From positions 62,001 to 126,000 of the forward strand of contig OMVT01000002.1 in the NCBI GenBank assembly GCA_900314535.1: a stretch of 64,000 nucleotides of DNA, given 5' to 3'. The DNA comes from an uncultured Olsenella sp. GTDB taxonomy: Bacteria > Actinomycetota > Coriobacteriia > Coriobacteriales > Atopobiaceae. The position numbers and the translations under genes were made by a program. The notes under the pieces were generated by a model. The model did not search any database and was not told the DNA's origin. It was given only the letters and a program-made list of their open reading frames with translations. This document shows positions 18,617 through 27,194 of the stretch, in pieces. Each line of letters begins with the position of its first letter. The first letter of the stretch is position 1.

Positions 18617-19652
18617 CGCGGTACCCCTTCCCCTTCATGAGGAGGAAGATGAAGAAGGGACCGCCGATGGCAGACATCAGGATGCCGACCGGCAGTTCGT
18701 AGGGTGCAAAGAGCGTACGTGCCAGAAGATCTGCCAGGAGCGTGAAGGCAGCGCCCCAGAGCGCGGAGACCGGAATCACGCGTCTCAGGTCGTGCCCGAC
18801 GAAGCGTCTTGCCACATGGGGCACCATGAGGCCAATGAAGCCGATGAGGCCCGAGAAGCTCACGGAGGCTCCTGCCAGAAGCGAGGCAATCGTGAGGCCT
18901 GCTGCACGAAGGAGAGCCACCGGCACGCCGACCGCATGCGCCGCCTGGCTGCCGAGCGAAAGCACATTGAGACGTGGCGCCAGAAGAGAGGCAAGCACGA
19001 TGCCTGCGCAGATGAGGACGGCAGGCAGGCCGAGATCTGACATCACGATGCCGGAAAGCCCGCCCACAAGATAGGTGGAAGAGCCCAGATAGGCATTCGG
19101 CGCGATGATGAGGATGGCATTCATGCCTGCTGTGAAGACAGCATTCACGGCGACCCCTGCAAGCACGACCGTAAGCCTGGAGACGCCTGTCCGCAATGAC
19201 ACAAGCAGTATGAGTCCCGAAGCAACAAGGGCGCCCAAGAAGGCAGCAGCCGGAAGAGGCAGCGGCAGCGCGATACCGACCGTTGCCAGCGCGCTCACCG
19301 TGAGCACGGCGAGTCCTGCGCCCGAGTTCGCGCCGATGATGTTGGGGCTTGCGAGCGGATTGTCGAGCACCTCCTGGATGAGGGCACCCGAGACCGAGAA
19401 GGCGGCGCCCGCAAGGACTCCTGCCAGGACGCGGGGAATGCGGATCGAGACGAGGATGCTTCTTGCCTTTGCCGCCATATCCTGTCCTGTCGCAAGCGCC
19501 CAGACGTCGCCGACGCCGACACCGGAAGCGCCAAAGACAAGGCCCAGAAGGATCGCTGCCAGAAGCGCCCCGACAGAAAGAAGGGCCAGGGCACCGAAGC
19601 GCCTGCCTCTGTGCCCTGTCCTCTTCATCTCTTTGTTCTCAGCTGCAGCCAC
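18609..19652 (-). CDS. FecCD-family ABC transporter permease
   Basis: 347 residues, about ten membrane helices. FecCD motifs are VRIPRVLAGVLAGAAFSVSG (SIRIPRVL here), GALIQEVLDNPLASPNIIG, GSSTYLVGGLSG and GLIGFIGLMVPHVARRFVGH (the loop contacting the ATPase). Starts with GTG behind AAGGAAAG. Substrates of this family are ferric siderophores, haem or cobalamin; the neighbouring CbiK and siroheme enzyme favour iron or a tetrapyrrole, which is inference. Confidence 0.93.
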   Translation of the reverse strand: MAAAENKEMKRTGHRGRRFGALALLSVGALLAAILLGLVFGASGVGVGDVWALATGQDMAAKARSILVSIRIPRVLAGVLAGAAFSVSGALIQEVLDNPLASPNIIGANSGAGLAVLTVSALATVGIALPLPLPAAAFLGALVASGLILLVSLRTGVSRLTVVLAGVAVNAVFTAGMNAILIIAPNAYLGSSTYLVGGLSGIVMSDLGLPAVLICAGIVLASLLAPRLNVLSLGSQAAHAVGVPVALLRAAGLTIASLLAGASVSFSGLIGFIGLMVPHVARRFVGHDLRRVIPVSALWGAAFTLLADLLARTLFAPYELPVGILMSAIGGPFFIFLLMKGKGYRDE

Positions 19653-19660
19653 GGCTTTCC

Positions 19661-20668
19661 TTACTTGCTGAGCGCCTGGCCCACGATCTCATAGGACTCG
19701 GCCCACTTGTCGAGCGGCTTGTAGAGGAAGTGCGCCGCATCGAGCATCGTGACGCGTCCTTCCTTCATAGCGGTCAGGTCTGCCCAGGCAGAATCGGAGC
19801 CGACCGCGTCCTCATAGTACTGCTGTGCCGTCGCCTCATCGTCAGAGGCAGCAAGCACGAGGATGTAGTCAGGATCAGCCTCGACCACAGCCTCTGTGCT
19901 GAAGTCAGAAAGAAGGCTCGGATTCTCGTCTGCGGTATTCACGGCACCGAGGTCACGCACGATCGCTCCTGCCATGCCCGTCGAGTTCTGGACGACAAGG
20001 CCCTTCGAATAGGCGCTCACGACAAGCACGGTCGGCGCCTTGTCTGCGACGGAGTAGGTCTGGATGTCCGTATCGATCTGGCTCCTCACGTCGGCCACGT
20101 TCTGCTGGTAGAGGTCGTCCCTGCCTGTGATCTGGCAGAAGATTCCCATCATGCGCTCGTAGTCGGAAAACGTCGTGACCTTGAAGAAGGCAACGGGCAC
20201 GCCTGCCTCGTCGAGCGAGGATTCCAGGTCCTCCTGCGAGACGCCGGTCGCGTGCTTGCCGTCAGAGATGCCAGTCATAATGACAAAATCGGGATCGAGG
20301 TCAAGGATGCTCTCGAGATTGAGCGCTGTCGACTTGCCGACACCGGAAACGGCCGAAGAATCAACCCCGTAGTGCGCAAAGGCATCGTCCGAGGCACCGA
20401 CAAGGGTGCCGCCTGCGAGCTGCCAGGCGCCCGCAAAGGAGCCCATACAGGCAACAACGCGCTGCGGATTCGAGACCGTGACTTCGCGGCCCAGATCGTC
20501 CGTGAAGGTAACGCTCTGCGTGTCGGAAGCAGCAGACGTGCTCTGTGCATCGGACGAGGATGTGGTGGTCGAGGTCTGGCTGCAGGCAGGAAGCGCCACG
20601 AGGCTCGAGGCAAGCAGGAGCGTGGCTGCCACCGCGGCAGGGCGCACAAGACGGCTGTCATTCAGCAT
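19661..20668 (-). CDS. ABC transporter substrate-binding lipoprotein, FepB/BtuF type
   Basis: 335 residues. Lipoprotein signal ending LVALPACSQ (lipid-anchored Cys about residue 29), Ser/Thr linker, then a Peripla_BP_2 fold: VTFTDDLGREVTVSNPQRVV, the cluster IDTDIQTY, and the central long helix. It presents the substrate at the outer face of the membrane to the FecCD permease encoded next. No haem- or cobalamin-specific residue can be named from sequence alone. Confidence 0.9.
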   Translation of the reverse strand: MLNDSRLVRPAAVAATLLLASSLVALPACSQTSTTTSSSDAQSTSAASDTQSVTFTDDLGREVTVSNPQRVVACMGSFAGAWQLAGGTLVGASDDAFAHYGVDSSAVSGVGKSTALNLESILDLDPDFVIMTGISDGKHATGVSQEDLESSLDEAGVPVAFFKVTTFSDYERMMGIFCQITGRDDLYQQNVADVRSQIDTDIQTYSVADKAPTVLVVSAYSKGLVVQNSTGMAGAIVRDLGAVNTADENPSLLSDFSTEAVVEADPDYILVLAASDDEATAQQYYEDAVGSDSAWADLTAMKEGRVTMLDAAHFLYKPLDKWAESYEIVGQALSK

Positions 20669-20723
20669 GGAACGCTCTCTTTTCTGTCGATATCGGTATC
20701 AATGAAGATGCAGGCTGTCTGTC

Positions 20724-21506
20724 TCAACGGATGGCTTCGGCTTCCCGTGCATGGCGGACAAAGATGGCACTCACGCCCGGCAGGGAACCAAGGCCCGCCA
20801 GCATGCAATCCGTAGCAATGCCGGCTGCGTTCAAGCGCGATGTCCAGCTTGCTGCGCCCTCTCCCGCAAGCTGGCGGCGCACATGGCTTCCTGCCGTGAG
20901 CATGAGCGGGACAATTGTAGCCGAATGCGTACCATTGCGTACGAGCTTCTTCGCGACCTCGTCTGCATCGGGCGTGCCTTCCATGAGGCCGAGGGCAAAG
21001 TCGGTGCGCCCTGCTGCATGTAGCGCTTCTACAACACCTGCATAGGCGGCATCTGCCACGCCATTTGTCCCATGGCCCACCAGCACGAAGGAATGGCCCG
21101 GGACAGGCGGCAGGGCTTCGGCAAGAACCGAAGCCACCTCCATCTGGTCGCGCCAATCTGCGAGAAGCGGGCGTCCGAGGAGAAGGCCATCCGGAAAGCG
21201 TTCAGCAAGAGCCTGCGCTTCTGCTGCAAGCTTGTCCCACGCATCGCCGCAGACGATGAGGCCTGGCTGGACGATGGCTCGCGTGACGCCTTCGTCTGCA
21301 AGAGATGCAAGCGTCTCGCCGAGGCTTGCGGATGCAATGCCACGCTTTGCGAGATGCTCCCTCACCCAGGCACTTGTATAGGCCTCAGCAAAAGGCAGGC
21401 CGGCAAACGCATCCGCGAGCGCCTCTGCGACAGGCGCGGTGTCGGTCCTGCGCGCTTCATCCACAAGCGTGCCATAGCTTGCAAAGACGATGCCCTCACG
21501 CATCAT
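20724..21506 (-). CDS. cbiK: Anaerobic sirohydrochlorin chelatase CbiK
   Basis: 260 residues. Inserts cobalt (or iron) into sirohydrochlorin. CbiK features: GIVFASYGTLVDEAR at the N-terminus, YTSAWVREHLAKRG, VQPGLIVCGDAWDKL, VLVGHGTNGVADAAY, LMEGTPDADEV, and the metal His in VPLMLTAGSHVRRQLAGE. No other cobalamin gene lies in the window, while siroheme sulfite reductase is in the same operon, so iron insertion for siroheme is the better guess. Its start overlaps the JAMM gene stop (11 bases). Confidence 0.88.
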   Translation of the reverse strand: MMREGIVFASYGTLVDEARRTDTAPVAEALADAFAGLPFAEAYTSAWVREHLAKRGIASASLGETLASLADEGVTRAIVQPGLIVCGDAWDKLAAEAQALAERFPDGLLLGRPLLADWRDQMEVASVLAEALPPVPGHSFVLVGHGTNGVADAAYAGVVEALHAAGRTDFALGLMEGTPDADEVAKKLVRNGTHSATIVPLMLTAGSHVRRQLAGEGAASWTSRLNAAGIATDCMLAGLGSLPGVSAIFVRHAREAEAIR

Positions 21507-21915
21507 GGCTTACCAGCACTCTCGAGACAGCGCCGGATGCATCCTTCTGGTAGGCAACGATGGAAGGCCAGGCAGGCGCTTCGAGCGAGATGATGCAGTA
21601 GATGGCAGAAGGGTCCTGTGCAAGCCGCAGATCCTCCTCAGATGGTCTGGCAGGAGTCTCAGGGTGCGAGTGCCAGTTGCCCAAGATCTCCATGCCGGAG
21701 CTCCTGGCTTCCTTGAGGACCTTCAGCTGCTCTCTGGGCGAGATCGTGAAATGCTCTGCCGTATGGTCGGCATTCTCGCAGAAGAACACGTGCTCGACGA
21801 AGGCTTCGCCTTCCTCGTCGCGATAGCCAGCCAGAAGGCCGCAGGCCTCCTCGGGTGCATGCGAGCGTGCCCACTCTGCCATCTCGTGGAAGGTCTCGCC
21901 GCTCAGATGGAGCAT
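21496..21915 (-). CDS. JAMM/MPN+ metalloprotease (M67, Mec/HcyD type)
   Basis: 139 residues from the ATG at 21915, preceded by GAGAGGAGAGG; a start 30 bases earlier lacks a ribosome site. The full JAMM zinc motif is present: Glu in EAFVEHVFF and HSHPETPARPSEED (H-x-H-x7-S-x2-D, about residues 83-96). In M. tuberculosis (Mec+) and Wolinella (HcyD) such enzymes release or trim amino acids on ThiS-like sulfur carriers. Next to it lies a carrier whose C-terminus needs trimming (GGGR), which fits this role closely. Confidence 0.9.
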   Translation of the reverse strand: MLHLSGETFHEMAEWARSHAPEEACGLLAGYRDEEGEAFVEHVFFCENADHTAEHFTISPREQLKVLKEARSSGMEILGNWHSHPETPARPSEEDLRLAQDPSAIYCIISLEAPAWPSIVAYQKDASGAVSRVLVSHDA

Positions 21916-21925
21916 GCCTCTCCTC

Positions 21926-22753
21926 TCAGTCGAGCGCGGTGCCATGCTGCGCCAAAGAGCATGCTGGCTGCTCGTAGTCGATGAGCTCGGTCACGGTCGG
22001 ATGGTCTCCGCATACCGGGCAATTCGGATCTCTCGGCGGCAGCTTGATCGTGTGGAAGTCTCCCTTGAGCGCATCGAACGTGAGGAGCCTTCCTGTCAGA
22101 AGCTCACCTATGCCGCAGATGTATTTTATGGCTTCAAGCGCCTCGAGGCATCCGATAACACCGGCAATGGCGCCGATGACGCCCGCCTGTTTGCAGGTCG
22201 GCACGGCATCCTTCGGCGGCATGTCGTGGAAGACGCATCGGTAGCACGGTCCCTCTCCCGGCACATAGGTCATGAGCTGGCCCTTGAAGCGGATGATGCC
22301 GGCATGCACGAAGGGCTTTCTGCCCATGACGCAGGCATCGTTGATCAGGAACTTCGTCGGGAAGTTGTCGACGCCGTCGATAACGAAGTCATAGCCGGCA
22401 ATGAGGTCGGCGATGTTCGAGGAGTCGACGAACTCGCGATACGTCACGACATGCACGCCGGGATTGATATCGTGCAGGGTCTCTGCCGCACTTTCCACCT
22501 TGGGCTTGCCGATATCGGATGTCCCATGGATAATCTGGCGCTGCAGGTTCGAGAGCTCGACCTCGTCGGCATCCACGATGCCCAAGGTGCCGACGCCTGC
22601 TGCCGCAAGGTAGAGGGCAGCCGGGGCTCCGAGGCCGCCAGCACCGATGATCAGGACCTTGGCAGCGCAGAGCTTCTTCTGGCCCTTGACGCCGACCTCC
22701 TTGAGTATGATGTGGCGCGAATAGCGCTCGAGCTCGTCAGGAGAGAATGCCAT
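21926..22753 (-). CDS. E1-like ThiF/MoeB/HcyF adenylyltransferase
   Basis: 275 residues. Activates the C-terminal glycine of the ThiS-like carrier with ATP. The nucleotide-binding motif is VLIIGAGGLGAPAALYLAA (about residues 33-51), with the Arg finger region NLQRQIIHGTSDIG and adenylate Asp in DFVIDGVDNFPTK. Two zinc CxxC pairs are visible (CYRC, CPVC). The crossover-loop Cys area is TCKQAGVIG. It resembles MoeB/HcyF as well as ThiF; the gene context with JAMM and sulfite reductase favours the HcyF/CysO-type role rather than thiamine or molybdopterin. Confidence 0.9.
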   Translation of the reverse strand: MAFSPDELERYSRHIILKEVGVKGQKKLCAAKVLIIGAGGLGAPAALYLAAAGVGTLGIVDADEVELSNLQRQIIHGTSDIGKPKVESAAETLHDINPGVHVVTYREFVDSSNIADLIAGYDFVIDGVDNFPTKFLINDACVMGRKPFVHAGIIRFKGQLMTYVPGEGPCYRCVFHDMPPKDAVPTCKQAGVIGAIAGVIGCLEALEAIKYICGIGELLTGRLLTFDALKGDFHTIKLPPRDPNCPVCGDHPTVTELIDYEQPACSLAQHGTALD

Positions 22754-22755
22754 CT

Positions 22756-22962
22756 TTAGCGGCCTCCGCCCATGAAATAGAGGAATTCGACCGTATCCCC
22801 CTCGTGGAGCGCCGTCGTGGCAAAGGCGGAATGGTCGACGAACTCCTCGTTCACCGCGACCGTCACATATTCCGCGTTCTCCACCTTTTCGTCTGCGATG
22901 AGCTGGGCAAGCGTCTCCCTCTCGGGCACGCTCTTCTTCTCTCCGCCTACCGTGATGTTCAT
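22756..22962 (-). CDS. ThiS/MoaD/HcyS-type sulfur carrier with masked C-terminus
   Basis: 68 residues from the ATG at 22962, preceded by GGAAGGA; an upstream ATG at 22989 is possible. A beta-grasp ubiquitin-like protein (MNITVGGEKKSV, then YVTVAVNEEFVD, then EGDTVEFLYFMGGGR). The carrier must end in Gly-Gly to be adenylated and thiocarboxylated. Here an extra Arg follows the glycines, so proteolytic removal is needed first, and a JAMM protease is encoded two genes later. This is the arrangement of the Wolinella HcyS system for homocysteine. Confidence 0.9.
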   Translation of the reverse strand: MNITVGGEKKSVPERETLAQLIADEKVENAEYVTVAVNEEFVDHSAFATTALHEGDTVEFLYFMGGGR

Positions 22963-22999
22963 GGCTGTCCTTCCCGCATATCCAGACATCAGCTATGCG

Positions 23000-23254
23000 C
23001 TATTCGTCTTCGAGCTTCTTCACGTCGAGGTCGTAGGCGCCGTCCTCTGCTTCCTTGAGAGAGAGCACCTTCTGTCCGTCATCGGCAAAGCTCCTCGGCA
23101 CGTTCTGCATCGGCTCGCCTGCCGCCAGATGCACCCTCAGCACCTCGCCGATCTCGAGCTCTGCCAGTGCTGCCTTCGCTGTCACGAATGTCATCGGGCA
23201 CACCAGATCCGTAATATCGACGGTGTCCGCTATCTCATATGCACTCTCAGCCAT
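23000..23254 (-). CDS. TusA/SirA-family sulfur transfer protein
   Basis: 84 residues. TusA fold with the catalytic Cys in TDLVCPMTFVTAKAALAEL (about residue 19), followed by GEVLRVHLAAGEP. It would pass persulfide or sulfide-level sulfur between the sulfite reductase/cysteine desulfurase side and the carrier protein. It lies 9 bases after the sulfite reductase gene. Confidence 0.9.
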   Translation of the reverse strand: MAESAYEIADTVDITDLVCPMTFVTAKAALAELEIGEVLRVHLAAGEPMQNVPRSFADDGQKVLSLKEAEDGAYDLDVKKLEDE

Positions 23255-23263
23255 GGAAACCCC

Positions 23264-24193
23264 CTACTGGGCAGCCGGCGCTGCCGGCTCGACCTCTACC
23301 GAATCGGCCTTGGGGCAGCCCTCGGGCGCCGCCTCGTCGTAGGCCTTCCTGACCACCGGCACGAAGCTCTCCCATCCTTCGCGGTCGAGACAGAACTTGA
23401 AGCGGTCGCCGGCAACCGCATGGTCGTCGTACCACTGGATCGTCGCATCGGCCACGGCGAGCAGCTGCTCGTCGGACTCCACGGGCGGCAGGAGCTTCCT
23501 GCCCTTCGTGATGTGGTTGCCAAAGAGGCCGCCGAACGTGAGGTTGTAGACCATCTGGTAGTTCCAGGAGGCGACCGGGCACTTCTGCGAGCACTTGCCG
23601 CAGGAGACGCACTTCGTGTAGTCGACGACGATCTTCTCCCCGTCATCCGTGATGGCCTGGGGCTTGCAGACCTTGGAGCAGATGCCGCAGTGGATGCAGG
23701 CATCCGGCTTCCACTGGACCTTCCTGCCGCCCTTGATGCCGAGATCGTTCTCCTCGGCCTTGAGGCAGTTGTTCTGGCAGCCCGTGACGCCGAACTTGAA
23801 CTTGCCCGGAAGATCGCGTCCGAAGTAGCGCTCATCGAGCATCGTCGCGACCTTGCAGGAATCGATATTGCCGGAGGGGCATACCGCGCTGCCCTGGCAG
23901 CCTGTGACCGTGCGTACGCGCGCTCCGCAGCAGCCCGGCTCGACACCGTATTCTGCAAGCAGGGCCTTCACGGCATCAGCGTCCTCAACCTTGATGAAAG
24001 GAATCTCGATGGCCTGGCGGCTCGTCAGATGGATGTAGCCATGGCCGAAGGCGTCAGCCACCTTGGAGATGCCGATAAGCTGGCAGGCATCCAGATGTCC
24101 TGCCGTGATATGGAGGCGCAGCGAGTAGAAGCCTTTCTGCTTCTGCGCCATGAAGCCGCCCTTCTTGAGCGCGGCATTGTCGATCTTTGCCAT
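23264..24193 (-). CDS. Siroheme sulfite reductase, small assimilatory type with fused ferredoxin domain
   Basis: 309 residues. N-terminal half-domain (FYSLRLHITAGHLDACQL, then IHLTSRQAIEIPF), then the siroheme/4Fe-4S ligand motif TGCQGSAVC and GCQNNC (C-x5-C, C-x3-C; about residues 96-145). It ends with two 4Fe-4S ferredoxin motifs CIHCGICSKVCKP and CVSCGKCSQKCP. Reduces sulfite to sulfide in the cytoplasm; the single-subunit short form occurs in strict anaerobes and in the Wolinella homocysteine cluster. First gene of a nine-gene operon and the only enzyme there needing siroheme, consistent with cbiK downstream. Confidence 0.9.
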   Translation of the reverse strand: MAKIDNAALKKGGFMAQKQKGFYSLRLHITAGHLDACQLIGISKVADAFGHGYIHLTSRQAIEIPFIKVEDADAVKALLAEYGVEPGCCGARVRTVTGCQGSAVCPSGNIDSCKVATMLDERYFGRDLPGKFKFGVTGCQNNCLKAEENDLGIKGGRKVQWKPDACIHCGICSKVCKPQAITDDGEKIVVDYTKCVSCGKCSQKCPVASWNYQMVYNLTFGGLFGNHITKGRKLLPPVESDEQLLAVADATIQWYDDHAVAGDRFKFCLDREGWESFVPVVRKAYDEAAPEGCPKADSVEVEPAAPAAQ

Positions 24194-24207
24194 GTCCTCT
24201 CCCCTCT

Positions 24208-24253
24208 CCAGCCGGAGCTGGTCATAAATTTCAGCATAGGCGCCCAGATGGGC
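24208..24253 (-). promoter_or_regulatory. Leader hairpins before the sulfite reductase operon
   Basis: Two short perfect stems lie between the ribosome site and the likely promoter: CCAGC/GCTGG with loop CGGA (24208-24221) and GCCCA/TGGGC (24242-24253). They could form a structured leader. They match no riboswitch class I can name. Confidence 0.35.
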
Positions 24254-24555
24254 TCTCCCCTACTACCTCTTTTCTATGTTTGGCTATCGCTTTGGCAGAT
24301 TGCAGAATTCATTGTTTCCTATATAGAGACCCCTGTCAGCCACGCCCCCCGGAAGAGACAGGCCGAGAGCAGCTGCGGGATGTGCGGCAGGGACAAAGGA
24401 GCTGCACCTCGGAGCGCCTCCAGACCCTGAGCATCCCGACCTCGGGGCATCGCCTTCTTCCTGGGTCTGGGAGCGCCGTCCGCCAGCAGAATGTGCGGGC
24501 CGGCAAAGCGTCCGCTACAATGCAGGAGATATCCGCCGTCTTGCCGAGGAGCTCC

Positions 24556-25398
24556 ATGCGCGTCATCAAGAGCATCAACAACAATGCCGCCATCTGCGTA
24601 GATGGCAAGGGACGCGAGCTCATCGCGCTCGGAAATGGCATCGGCTTCGGCACGGTTCCCCGCGAGGTCCCACTCTCCGACATCAAGCGCACCTTCTACG
24701 GCGTCGACCCCAAATACCTGGGACTTGTGAGCGAGCTTCCCGAAGATGTGCTCGAATTCGCGGCACAGCTTGCAGACCTTGCCCGTTCGGGACTTTCCTA
24801 CGAGCTCTCGCCGAACCTGCCTGTCACGCTTGCCGACCATGTCGCCTTTGCAATCAAGCGCGCCGAAGAGCATATGGTCGTCGAGATGCCGCTTGCCTTC
24901 GATGTGCAGCAGAGCTATCCGGCCGAGTACCGCATCGGCGAGATGGCAGTGCATGGCATCGAGCGCACCTTCAGCGTGCATCTTCCCCGCACGGAGGCTG
25001 TCGGCATCGCCCTCTCGATCGTGAACAGCGCCGTCTCTGCAAGCGCCCACGATACGGAGCGCCAGCAGATGACGGAACGCCTGATCGAGGGCAGCACGAA
25101 GATAGTGGAGAGGCGGCTCGGGATCGAGGTCGAGCGCAGCTCCTTCGACTATGCCCGCTTCGCGACCCATATGCGCTACCTGATAGGCCGGCTGATCTCT
25201 GGCGAGCATGCCTCTTCGGGCGCAGCCGCCCTTCTGCCGGAGCTTCTGGAGCGCTATCCGGAAGTGTCTTCCTGCGGCAATGCCGTCGCAGACTATCTCG
25301 GGCAGAATCTCATGAAGACGCTCGACGAGGAGGAGCGGGTGTATCTGATCCTGCATGTGAACCGCGTCTTCGAGCGTGAGACGGCAAAACGCCCCTAG
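24556..25398 (+). CDS. LicT/BglG-family transcriptional antiterminator
   Basis: 280 residues from ATG at 24556 (GAGGAG upstream). N-terminal CAT RNA-binding domain MRVIKSINNNAAICVDGKGR and GNGIGFG (residues 1-55), followed by PRD1 (about 65-165, His in ADHVAFAIKRAEEH) and PRD2 (about 170-275, His in THMRYLIGRLISGEH). The PTS phosphorylates PRD histidines, and the active dimer holds open an antiterminator in the leader of the next gene. The leader at 25399-25680 contains such a hairpin and terminator. Confidence 0.94.
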   Translation: MRVIKSINNNAAICVDGKGRELIALGNGIGFGTVPREVPLSDIKRTFYGVDPKYLGLVSELPEDVLEFAAQLADLARSGLSYELSPNLPVTLADHVAFAIKRAEEHMVVEMPLAFDVQQSYPAEYRIGEMAVHGIERTFSVHLPRTEAVGIALSIVNSAVSASAHDTERQQMTERLIEGSTKIVERRLGIEVERSSFDYARFATHMRYLIGRLISGEHASSGAAALLPELLERYPEVSSCGNAVADYLGQNLMKTLDEEERVYLILHVNRVFERETAKRP

Positions 25399-25525
25399 CA
25401 CCTGCCGTTCACGACAGGATTCCGACCGTTCGCTCTTTGGACCCCTTCAGTCTGCTTCTGGCTGCCCTATTCTTTCCCATGCATTGGGTGCTACGCACTG
25501 GACTTCGCTCCACGAGGCATTACCA

Positions 25526-25590
25526 AGGCTGGGACGCACAGATTCTGTGTGCCCTGCTGCTCTGGTATGGCTCGGGGGGCATTTTTTGTA
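25526..25590 (+). promoter_or_regulatory. Antiterminator (RAT-like) element and terminator in the PTS leader
   Basis: A stem GCACAG/CTGTGTGC (around 25535-25551) is followed at once by a second structure from GTGCCC to GGGGGGC and then ATTTTTTG (25549-25588). Overlapping RAT and terminator hairpins are what LicT-type proteins act on. The match to the RAT consensus is only by position and shape. Confidence 0.5.
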
Positions 25591-25680
25591 TGCATCCATC
25601 CTCCGAAGCCGGAGGAAGGCGCCTCCTCGAAAACCAGAGCAGATAGCAAGGAAGCATCGCTCTGATATGGGAGGCAGAAG

Positions 25681-27156
25681 ATGGCAGACAACGAACGCAT
25701 TGCCGCAGAGGTTCTTGACGCTGTCGGCGGCAAGGACAACATCACAAGCATCGCGCACTGCATGACAAGGCTGAGGATCAACCTGAAGGACGAATCGGTC
25801 CCCGACGACGACAGGATCAAGGCTATCAAGGGAGTGCTCGGCTGCCAGTGGTCGGGTGGCCAGTATCAGGTCATCATCGGCCAGAATGTGCCCAAGGTCT
25901 ACGATGCAATCGTGAAGCTCGGCGTCTCTGCCGGCGGCGCGATCGACGAGAACCTCGATGCAGATGGACCGAAGGAGCCCTGGTCGGCAAGACGTGTCGG
26001 ACAGGCAATCCTCAACTATCTCTCGAAGACCATGATCGCTGCCATCCCTGTCATGATGGGCGCAGCAATGTTTCGCACCATCGCTGTCATCGCAGGCCCG
26101 GGCATGCTCAATGTGTGGCCTGCCGACTCCGAGATCTATAACCTGTTCTACAACTGGATCTACGACGCCGGCTTCTACTTCATGCCGATATACCTCGGAT
26201 ACTCGGCAGCGCAGCAGCTTGGCGCCTCGAAGATGCTCGGCATGATGATGGGCGGCATCCTCATCGCGCCTGATTTCGTGAACATCGTCACGGCCGCAGC
26301 CGATACCGGCCAGGCCTTCACGTCGGTCTATGGCATACCCGCCATGCTCAATACCTACTCCTCGACCGTGCTTCCGATCCTTCTCTGCATGCCTGTGCTC
26401 TGGCAGGTGGAAAAGCTCTTCAAGCGCGTGATTCCCGACATGCTCTCCACCGTCTTCGTGCCCTTCCTCACGATGTTCGTGATGGTTCCCGTCGGCCTCT
26501 GCGCACTCGCCCCGATCGGCTCTGTGCTCGGCAATGCATTCGGCAACCTCATGTTCTCGTTCGGCAACGCCGGCGGCATCGCGACCATCCTTGCCCTCAC
26601 GATCATCGCTGCCCTCTGGGAGTTCTTGGTCATGACCGGCATGCATCAGGTGCTTCTCATGCTTGGCATCATGCAGCTCCTTTCGCTTGGCTCCGACTCC
26701 TGCGTCATGGTTGCGGGCGGCATCGCCCAGTTCGCGACCTGGGGCATGGCATTCGGCGCCTTCCTCAGGCTCAAGGAGCCCGATGAGCGCGGCGCCAACC
26801 TCGGCTACTTCCTCTCGGGCATCCTCGGCGGCGTCACGGAGCCTGCACTCTATGGCTGCGGCTTCAAGTACACGCACTGCTTTGCCGGCATGATCGCAGG
26901 CGGCGCTATCGGCGGCGCCCTTGCAGGCATCTTCCATGTGACGACCTATGTCCTCGGCGCCACCAACATCCTGGGCATTGTCGGCTTCGTTGCCGGAGGC
27001 ACGTTCAACATGGTGATGGGATGCGTCGCCTCTGCCGTCGCCTTCATCGCTGCCGCTGCCATCTCCTACAGCTTCGGCTTCACGAAGGAGCAGCTTGCAG
27101 CTGACCGGCAGGCCGCAGAAGAGGCTGCTGCAAAGAAGGCAGCCCTCAGGGCATAA
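25681..27156 (+). CDS. PTS EIIBC component, beta-glucoside/amino-sugar type
   Basis: 491 residues. IIB domain with phospho-Cys 27 in AHCMTRLRI and the block GVLGCQWSGGQYQVIIG. IIC membrane domain (about residues 110-470) with the conserved substrate motif GGVTEPALYGCGFKY. A 20-residue Ala/Lys-rich tail and no IIA follow. The preceding antiterminator and the following ChbG-like deacetylase suggest a beta-linked di- or amino-sugar; substrate not decidable from sequence. Confidence 0.92.
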   Translation: MADNERIAAEVLDAVGGKDNITSIAHCMTRLRINLKDESVPDDDRIKAIKGVLGCQWSGGQYQVIIGQNVPKVYDAIVKLGVSAGGAIDENLDADGPKEPWSARRVGQAILNYLSKTMIAAIPVMMGAAMFRTIAVIAGPGMLNVWPADSEIYNLFYNWIYDAGFYFMPIYLGYSAAQQLGASKMLGMMMGGILIAPDFVNIVTAAADTGQAFTSVYGIPAMLNTYSSTVLPILLCMPVLWQVEKLFKRVIPDMLSTVFVPFLTMFVMVPVGLCALAPIGSVLGNAFGNLMFSFGNAGGIATILALTIIAALWEFLVMTGMHQVLLMLGIMQLLSLGSDSCVMVAGGIAQFATWGMAFGAFLRLKEPDERGANLGYFLSGILGGVTEPALYGCGFKYTHCFAGMIAGGAIGGALAGIFHVTTYVLGATNILGIVGFVAGGTFNMVMGCVASAVAFIAAAAISYSFGFTKEQLAADRQAAEEAAAKKAALRA

Positions 27157-27194
27157 GATGGATGAGCAAGCAAGCAGAGAAAGGATGGTTGCAC

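Noticed and set aside
22756-22962. ThiS-like carrier and ThiF-like E1 as the thiamine pathway genes
   Set aside because: No thiG or thiH nearby, the terminus is masked, and a JAMM protease and sulfite reductase share the operon; thiC itself is 20 kb away.
25447-26937. A 496-codon minus-strand frame opposite the PTS gene
   Set aside because: Antisense shadow, charged low-complexity product; the plus strand has the PTS motifs.
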